Source: Gammaproteobacteria bacterium
GTDB taxonomy: Bacteria; Pseudomonadota; Gammaproteobacteria; SZUA-152
Assembly (NCBI GenBank): GCA_021647505.1
Contig: JAKIUN010000020.1
Span: 1-54,170 of the forward strand
Direction of reading: 5' to 3'
DNA: 54,170 bases
Below are positions 48,753 through 54,170 of the stretch, one piece after another. The notes under the pieces are model-generated. The model saw nothing but the letters and a program-made list of their open reading frames with translations. It was not told where the DNA came from and made no database searches. Within the stretch, counting starts at the first letter, position 1. Every line of letters begins with the position of its first letter. Both the position numbers and the translations under genes were made by a program.

Positions 48753-48918
48753 TCTTGATGAATTGCCGGGCGCGGCTTTTTCGACCTCTGCGTTTCGGCT
48801 GCCTGTCGTGTAGGGTGGACATCACCCGCTGAGTGTCTCTGCTGATTTATTCTGGAGGGCAGTGTTCATCTTACTGTGGCTGAACCCGGCAATATCACAC
48901 TTGAAAGGGTACTAATGC

Positions 48919-51195
48919 ATGCTGGATACGCTGCGGCGCATCGTTCAGGAAGTGACCAATGCCGAGAACCTGGATCAGGCGCTGGAGATCATTGTCGCCC
49001 GCGTAAAGTTGGCGATGGAAGTGGACGTCTGCTCGGTCTATCTCAAAGACAAACAGCGGGGTGAGAATATCCTCATGGCCAGTGATGGCCTGAACCCCGA
49101 GTCCGTTGGGATGGTGCGTCTGCATGCCTCGCAAGGCTTGACGGGCCTAGTCGGCGAGCGTGAAGAGCCACTCAACCTGGCGGACGCCCCATCCCACCCG
49201 CGCTTCGAATATTTTCCTGAGACCGGCGAGGAGCGCTTTCATGCCTTCCTCGGTGTGCCCATTATTCATCATCGCCAACTGCTGGGGGTGTTGGTGGTGC
49301 AGCGTCTTGCCGCAGTCCCCTTTGGCGAGGACAGCGTTGCCTTTCTGGTCACCATTGCCGCGCAGTTGGCCGGGGCCATTGCCCATGCCGAGGTCAGTGG
49401 TGGTCTCAGTGGTTTGGATTCGCGCAAGGGGCGCCGCTCCCGCAGTGCCGAACCCCTGCAGGGGCAGCCGGGCGCGGCAGGGGTTGCCATGGGCACCGTC
49501 GTCGTGTGCTATCACGATGCGGGCCTCGATACCGTGCCGGATCGTGAGGTGCAGGATACCCGCAGCGAGGTGAAAAAATTCAGGCGCGCCGTGGAGGCTG
49601 TGAGTACCGAGATTCAGGCCATGTTGGAACGCATGGAATCAGTACTGCCAGCGGAGGATCGGGCCCTCTTCGATGCCTATCTGATGATGCTCGACGGCGA
49701 TAGTCTGGTGGGCGATGCCATCGGGCGTATTCGTAAGGGCAACTGGGCGCAAGGTGCGTTGCGTGACACCATCAACGGATATCTGCGCACCTTCGATGCC
49801 ATGGAAGACGTCTACTTGCGCGAACGTGCCGAGGACGTGCGCGATCTGGGTCGGCGCATTCTCTCCAAATTGATCTCCGAAGGGCCAGTCGAGCCACGCA
49901 AGTTTCCAACCCGCACCATCCTCGTCGGTGAGGAAATCACGGCCTCGATGTTGGCCGAGGTGCCGATCAAACGTCTTGCCGGTGTGGTGTCGGTGCGCGG
50001 CTCCAGTACTTCCCATGTAGCGATCCTGGCGCGCGCCATGGGGGTGGCGGCGGTGATGGGGGTCAGTGACTTGCCGGTAGGTCGGGTGGATGGCCGCAAG
50101 ATCATCGCCGACGGCTATACGGGGCGTGTCTATATTGACCCACCTCGCCGGGTGCGGGATGAATTCCGCCACCTGCTGCGAGAGGAGCAGGAGCTGTCGA
50201 AGGAACTGAGTGATCTACGCGACCTGCCCGCCATCACGCCGGACAAAGTGGGCATCCCGTTGTACGTCAACTCTGGCCTGCTGGCCGATGTCACTCCCTC
50301 ACGCAAGAGCGGTGCCGAAGGTATCGGGCTGTACCGCACTGAATTTCCCTTCATGATCCGTGACAGCTTCCCCGGCGAGGAAGAACAGTGCCAGATCTAT
50401 CGCCAGGTGCTGGAGGCCTTCTCACCGGCACCCGTGGTGATGCGCACCCTGGATGTGGGCGGTGACAAGGCCCTACCCTATTTTCCCATCGAGGAAGACA
50501 ACCCTTTCCTCGGCTGGCGAGGTATCCGTATCAGCCTGGATCACCCGGAGATATTTCTCGTCCAGCTACGCGCCATGCTGCGTGCCAGCGCCGGCCTCAA
50601 CAACATGGATCTGCTGTTTCCTATGATCAGCAGCGTGGCCGAGGTGGACGACGCCATGCGTCTGTTGCGCCGTGCGCACCATGAGCTGATCGATTCCGGT
50701 GTGAGTATCAGCATGCCGCGCGTGGGGGTGATGATTGAGGTACCTGCGGCGGTGTATCAGGTGCGCGAATTGGCGCGACGGGTGAATTTTCTTTCTGTGG
50801 GCACCAACGACCTCATTCAGTATTTGCTGGCCGTGGATCGTAACAACGCCCAGGTGGCGGAACTCTACGACGGCCTGCACCCGGCGGTGATTCGTGCCTT
50901 ACAGCAGATCGTCGATGGTGCTCACGAGGAAAAGACGTCGGTGAGTGTGTGCGGTGAACTGGCCGGCGATCCAGCCGCCGTCATTTTATTGTTAGGCATG
51001 GGTGTTGACAGTCTCAGCATGAGCGCTGCCAACTTGCCACGTATCAAGTGGGTGATCCGCAGTTTTACCCAGCGTCGTGCACGCAAGCTGCTGGCAGAGG
51101 CGCTGACCTTCGAATATGCCCACGCGGTACGCAACTATCTTAACTCTGCGCTGGAAGACGCTGGCTTGGGTGGGTTGGTGCGGGCGGGGCGTTGA
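48919..51195 (+). CDS. ptsP: Phosphoenolpyruvate-protein phosphotransferase PtsP (EI-Ntr)
   Basis: First enzyme of the nitrogen-related phosphotransfer chain (EINtr-NPr-EIIANtr), a regulatory route rather than sugar uptake. 758 residues: an N-terminal GAF domain (about 1-160), a linker, the EI domain with the phosphorylated histidine H366 in GSSTSHVAIL, and the PEP-binding barrel with GADIGLYRTEFPFM-like (here GAEGIGLYRTEFPFM) and the active-site cysteine in VCGELAGDPAA. The GAF domain may sense nitrogen state. It follows rppH; partner genes ptsN/ptsO are not in this window. Confidence 0.96.
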   Translation: MLDTLRRIVQEVTNAENLDQALEIIVARVKLAMEVDVCSVYLKDKQRGENILMASDGLNPESVGMVRLHASQGLTGLVGEREEPLNLADAPSHPRFEYFPETGEERFHAFLGVPIIHHRQLLGVLVVQRLAAVPFGEDSVAFLVTIAAQLAGAIAHAEVSGGLSGLDSRKGRRSRSAEPLQGQPGAAGVAMGTVVVCYHDAGLDTVPDREVQDTRSEVKKFRRAVEAVSTEIQAMLERMESVLPAEDRALFDAYLMMLDGDSLVGDAIGRIRKGNWAQGALRDTINGYLRTFDAMEDVYLRERAEDVRDLGRRILSKLISEGPVEPRKFPTRTILVGEEITASMLAEVPIKRLAGVVSVRGSSTSHVAILARAMGVAAVMGVSDLPVGRVDGRKIIADGYTGRVYIDPPRRVRDEFRHLLREEQELSKELSDLRDLPAITPDKVGIPLYVNSGLLADVTPSRKSGAEGIGLYRTEFPFMIRDSFPGEEEQCQIYRQVLEAFSPAPVVMRTLDVGGDKALPYFPIEEDNPFLGWRGIRISLDHPEIFLVQLRAMLRASAGLNNMDLLFPMISSVAEVDDAMRLLRRAHHELIDSGVSISMPRVGVMIEVPAAVYQVRELARRVNFLSVGTNDLIQYLLAVDRNNAQVAELYDGLHPAVIRALQQIVDGAHEEKTSVSVCGELAGDPAAVILLLGMGVDSLSMSAANLPRIKWVIRSFTQRRARKLLAEALTFEYAHAVRNYLNSALEDAGLGGLVRAGR

Positions 51196-51281
51196 CCTGG
51201 GTCGCTGTTCACTGGCCGTGGACTCGAAGGTATTATTTTGGCATAAATAATTTTTGGCTGTACTGAAAACGAGAAAATTTT

Positions 51282-51878
51282 ATGGAAATCTCCACGATTG
51301 TTACGTTGATTGTTGTTATTGTCGTAGTGCTCTACATCATCGCAATATTCAATCAGCTGGTCAGTCTCAAAAACCGCTTTGAAAATGCCTTTGCCCAGAT
51401 AGAGGTACAGCTCAAGCGTCGTTATGATTTGATCCCGAATCTGGTGGAAACCGCCAAGGGGTATATGCAGCACGAGCGTGAAACACTGGATGCCGTTATC
51501 AGTGCCCGGAATGCGGCATCAAACGGCCTCAAGCAGGCCCACGATAATCCTGGACAAGCGGATGCAATGCAGACCCTGGGAGTAGCCGAGGGAGGTTTGG
51601 CCGGTGCATTGGGCCGCTTCAATGTCGTCATGGAGGATTATCCAGATCTCAAAGCCAACCAGAATATGATGCAATTGACCGAGGAGTTGACCAGCACTGA
51701 AAACAAGGTCGCCTTCGCCCGTCAAGCCTTCAATGATGCCGTCATGGAATACAATACTTACAAGCAGTCCTTTCCTCAACGCATGTTTACAGGCATGTTC
51801 GGGCACAGAACCGATGCGGTCAATCTGAAATTTGAAGATAGCGCCGCCATTCAAGAGGCGCCCAAAGTCTCTTTTTGA
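51282..51878 (+). CDS. lemA: LemA family protein
   Basis: 198 residues with one N-terminal membrane helix (TIVTLIVVIVVVLYIIAIFN) and the LemA helical body: FENAFAQIEVQLKRRYDLIP, NLVETAKGYM and VAFARQAFNDAVMEYN. LemA proteins are membrane-anchored and often paired with M48 proteases; the biochemical role is unclear. The M48 gene follows after 11 bp, so they form an operon. The start is supported by a GAG element eight bases upstream. Confidence 0.92.
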   Translation: MEISTIVTLIVVIVVVLYIIAIFNQLVSLKNRFENAFAQIEVQLKRRYDLIPNLVETAKGYMQHERETLDAVISARNAASNGLKQAHDNPGQADAMQTLGVAEGGLAGALGRFNVVMEDYPDLKANQNMMQLTEELTSTENKVAFARQAFNDAVMEYNTYKQSFPQRMFTGMFGHRTDAVNLKFEDSAAIQEAPKVSF

Positions 51879-51889
51879 CCTAACCCCCG

Positions 51890-53815
51890 GTGAATTTCTT
51901 TCAGGCACAGAGCAAAGCCCGTCGGTCGACCTGGATATTGGTCGTCCTGTTTGTCTGCGCCATTCTCGGTATTATCGCCCTCACGAATCTTTTGCTGATG
52001 AGCGTTATTGTATTCAGGGAAACGGGGCAGTTGTTTAGCTCATGGGCGGAAGTGAAACAGTATTTTGATTGGAAAATGTTCTGGACAACGGGGCTGATTG
52101 TGGGGGCGGTGATTGCCGGCGGCTCGCTGTTTAAATTCATTCAGTTGTCGGCAGGCGGCCGGGCGGTTGTCGAATCCCTGGGAGGAAAAATTATTCCCCA
52201 AGACAGTGCCGATCCCGACAGGCGCAAGGTGCTGAACGTTGTTGAGGAAATGGCGATTGCCTCAGGCATGGCCGTTCCCCCCGTATATTTGATCCAAGGC
52301 AACGGTATTAATGCCTTTGCTGCCGGTTATTCATCCAATGACGCAGTCATCGGTATTACCCATGGGGCCATGCATCACCTTAGCCGTGATGAACTCCAGG
52401 GGGTGATCGCCCATGAGTTCAGTCACATATTTAATGGTGACATGCGCCTGAACATCCGTTTGACGGGTATTCTTCACGGCGTTCTTCTCCTCGGCATGAT
52501 TGGCTATTATCTATTACGCGCCATGCGGCATGTCAGGCATCGGGGTAAGGATACAGGGGGCGCTATTCTCGCCATACTGGTGCTGGCATTGGGGTTGATG
52601 GCGGTTGGTTTTGTGGGCACGACGGTCGGGCAGTTGATCAAAGCCATGGTCAGTCGGCAGCGGGAATATTTAGCCGATGCCTCTGCGGTAAGGTACACCC
52701 GTAACCGGGATGGGATTGCCGGGGCGTTGAAGAAAATAGGCGGGCTCAGCTCGGGTGGTTTGCTGGGCTCTCCCGCCGCCGCAGAATACAGCCATGCCTA
52801 TTTTGCGGAAGGCGCCAGTTCTTTTTTCAATGCCCTTCTTTCAACGCATCCCCCCCTTAAAAAACGCATAAGAAAAATTGACCCGGGTTGGGACGGGCGG
52901 TTCGTCATGCCGGTCATTGAACCGTCCAGGCCCGCGCCGAAAACGGCGCCGGCTCGAAAAACGCGACAGCAGAAACTGGATGTAACGGCGGGTATTGTTG
53001 ACGCCATGTTGGCCATTGAATTAATGGGCCGTCCTGGGGAAGCCCACATTGAGCATGCTCACACTCTCATTGATCAATTGCCTGAAGAGGTGAGGGAGGA
53101 GGCCAAAAACCCGATAGGGGCACAGGGCATCATTCTGGCCATGCTGGCCGACAGGGATCCAGTCATCCGAAAAGCGCAATGGGCAGCTCAAGTCGATGCC
53201 GGGAACCCCGTGGTGTTGGCAAAGGCACGGTCATTGCTGGACAGCATAGCCGGGTTGCCGAAAGCACTCCGTTTGCCCCTCGTCGATATGGCTATGCCTT
53301 CGTTACGGGTGTTGTCACTGCCGCAATATAAGAAATTTCGTACGCTGGTCACTGGTTTTATCAAGGCCGATAAGCGGATTGCCCTCTCCGAATGGATTAT
53401 TGAACAGTTGGTTCTGCATCAGTTAGACATCGTCTATGGCTTGCGCAAGCGGGATAAAGAGAAATATTCCTACCTTGGTGCAGTGAAGGCACCTGCTGAA
53501 CTGTTGCTCTCCATGCTGGCCCATGCCGAGCACGCTAGTGAAAGCGAAGCCCAGCAGGCTTTTGCCGCAGGTATTAAATCAATCGGAGCGATGGCGCTTA
53601 ATTTTCAGCCACGCTCAGAAATGACGCCAGGTACCTTGACGGTCGCGCTGGATGAGTTGGCCAAAATGAAGCCACTGGTCAAGAAACGTTTCTTGACGGC
53701 ATGCCTGGCATGCGTGAGCAAGGATGAGCGTGTTACTATTGCCGGCATCGAAACCTTAAGGACAATTGCTGCGGGTCTTGATTGTCCGCTTCCACCCGTG
53801 TTGCATGCGGGTTAA
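51890..53815 (+). CDS. M48 family membrane metallopeptidase (HtpX-like) with long C-terminal region
   Basis: 641 residues from a GTG start. Two membrane helices (about 14-41 and 67-87), then the zinc motif HEFSH (175-179) with E259 in REYLADASA as the third ligand, then further hydrophobic segments (about 195-210, 222-250). The C-terminal half beyond the protease (about 370-641) is helix-rich and not part of minimal HtpX. LemA-linked M48 proteins of this size are known; a membrane quality-control role is inferred. The gene ends at 53815 with no clear terminator. Confidence 0.9.
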   Translation: MNFFQAQSKARRSTWILVVLFVCAILGIIALTNLLLMSVIVFRETGQLFSSWAEVKQYFDWKMFWTTGLIVGAVIAGGSLFKFIQLSAGGRAVVESLGGKIIPQDSADPDRRKVLNVVEEMAIASGMAVPPVYLIQGNGINAFAAGYSSNDAVIGITHGAMHHLSRDELQGVIAHEFSHIFNGDMRLNIRLTGILHGVLLLGMIGYYLLRAMRHVRHRGKDTGGAILAILVLALGLMAVGFVGTTVGQLIKAMVSRQREYLADASAVRYTRNRDGIAGALKKIGGLSSGGLLGSPAAAEYSHAYFAEGASSFFNALLSTHPPLKKRIRKIDPGWDGRFVMPVIEPSRPAPKTAPARKTRQQKLDVTAGIVDAMLAIELMGRPGEAHIEHAHTLIDQLPEEVREEAKNPIGAQGIILAMLADRDPVIRKAQWAAQVDAGNPVVLAKARSLLDSIAGLPKALRLPLVDMAMPSLRVLSLPQYKKFRTLVTGFIKADKRIALSEWIIEQLVLHQLDIVYGLRKRDKEKYSYLGAVKAPAELLLSMLAHAEHASESEAQQAFAAGIKSIGAMALNFQPRSEMTPGTLTVALDELAKMKPLVKKRFLTACLACVSKDERVTIAGIETLRTIAAGLDCPLPPVLHAG

Positions 53816-54170
53816 TAATCCTGGAATCCGCAGTTGACCGCGCCGCCTCTGCCCAAATCTTATTTCAGTATTACCCGCCTTTGATCTATTTCTATTCATA
53901 TATTAGCGTCCTTGTTATATTAGTGAATTTCATTTTTCTGGGGAACTGTTTTTTTATGCAGTAGTATGGAGTTCGTAATTATGCAATATACAGATTCTGT
54001 ATATTTAACTGTTAGATAGTGCCCGCCCGAAAACTATCCAACCTCATGATTTAATATAAAAAACCACTCCATTCCTGGCGCGAAGAAAGCTATAATAAAG
54101 CAGGCCTTCCACTGAAAACCTGCAAAAAACCGCTTTTTTTCAGTTTTCTTCATAAAACTTCGAGGATTTA
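53816..54170. other. Terminal non-coding stretch with a 9-bp inverted repeat
   Basis: No convincing gene is visible; it is AT-rich and holds a perfect operator-like palindrome AATATACAG-ATT-CTGTATATT at 53985-54005. A short open frame at 53782-53964 overlaps the protease gene end and lacks family features, so it is not called. The stretch probably carries the promoter of a gene beyond the right edge. Confidence 0.4.

Noticed and set aside
53782-53964. 60-codon frame with hydrophobic C-terminus after the M48 gene
   Set aside because: It begins inside the protease gene, has no ribosome site and shows only low-complexity AT-driven hydrophobic residues.

Overview
The window looks like a chromosomal core region of a gammaproteobacterium. 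The clearest signs are the mreBCD-mrdA-rodA-mltB-rlpA-dacA-dat-ybeD-lipB cell-shape cluster, the hemA-prfA-prmC block divergent from lolB-ispE-tRNA-Gln-prs-rplY-pth-ychF, and rppH-ptsP. The tkt-gap-pgk-pyk order is common in autotrophic or sulfur-oxidising lineages near the Chromatiales, but genus and lifestyle cannot be fixed from this window. I saw no prophage, CRISPR array, rRNA or intact insertion sequence.

Layout. 1-5033 (minus): central carbon genes tkt, gap, pgk and the 5' part of pyk. 5034-7554 (minus): a structured tkt leader, a thioredoxin-fold protein, gmk and yicC. 7682-9462 (plus): a Ser/Thr kinase and PP2C phosphatase pair, convergent with a small atypical tyrosine-phosphatase-like gene. 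10200-22675 (minus): lipoate attachment and cell-wall elongation genes, interrupted by an AT-rich two-gene islet and by a large nested palindromic element. 22867-26306 (plus): gatCAB for tRNA-Gln/Asn transamidation. 26486-30087 (minus): diguanylate cyclase, periplasmic binding protein, JAMM peptidase and MoeB-like E1 enzyme. 30301-30596: a decayed type I secretion ATPase fragment. 30587-35137 (minus): an HMA-like protein, a RelE/RHH toxin-antitoxin pair, prmC, prfA and hemA. 35320-42956 (plus): TPR lipoprotein, lolB, ispE, a broken and an intact tRNA-Gln, prs, rplY, pth, ychF and tRNA-Met. 43205-48001 (minus): BtuCD-type ABC ATPase and permease, a PlpD-like patatin autotransporter and a HAD phosphatase. 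48252-53815 (plus): rppH, ptsP, lemA and an M48 protease.

How the genes work together. The mre/mrd genes build the elongasome: MreB scaffold, MreC/MreD/RodA/PBP2 synthesis, and DacA, MltB and RlpA remodelling. LipB starts protein lipoylation. HemA, PrfA and PrmC link tetrapyrrole synthesis with translation termination. LolB, IspE, Prs and Pth are housekeeping. The PBP-GGDEF pair is a plausible ligand-to-c-di-GMP sensor, and the kinase/PP2C pair a reversible phosphorylation switch.

The least ordinary material lies between genes: several families of palindromic or tandem repeats, including a tRNA-Gln copy split in its T loop by a hairpin-rich 73-nt insertion, a 142-bp MITE-like element flanked by a 12-bp direct repeat at the tRNA-Met 3' end, a 284-bp nested palindrome between mreD and mrdA, and a heptamer array before gatB. 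mreC also appears to start at an AUA codon. No single large undescribed system stands out; these are the leads I would pursue.
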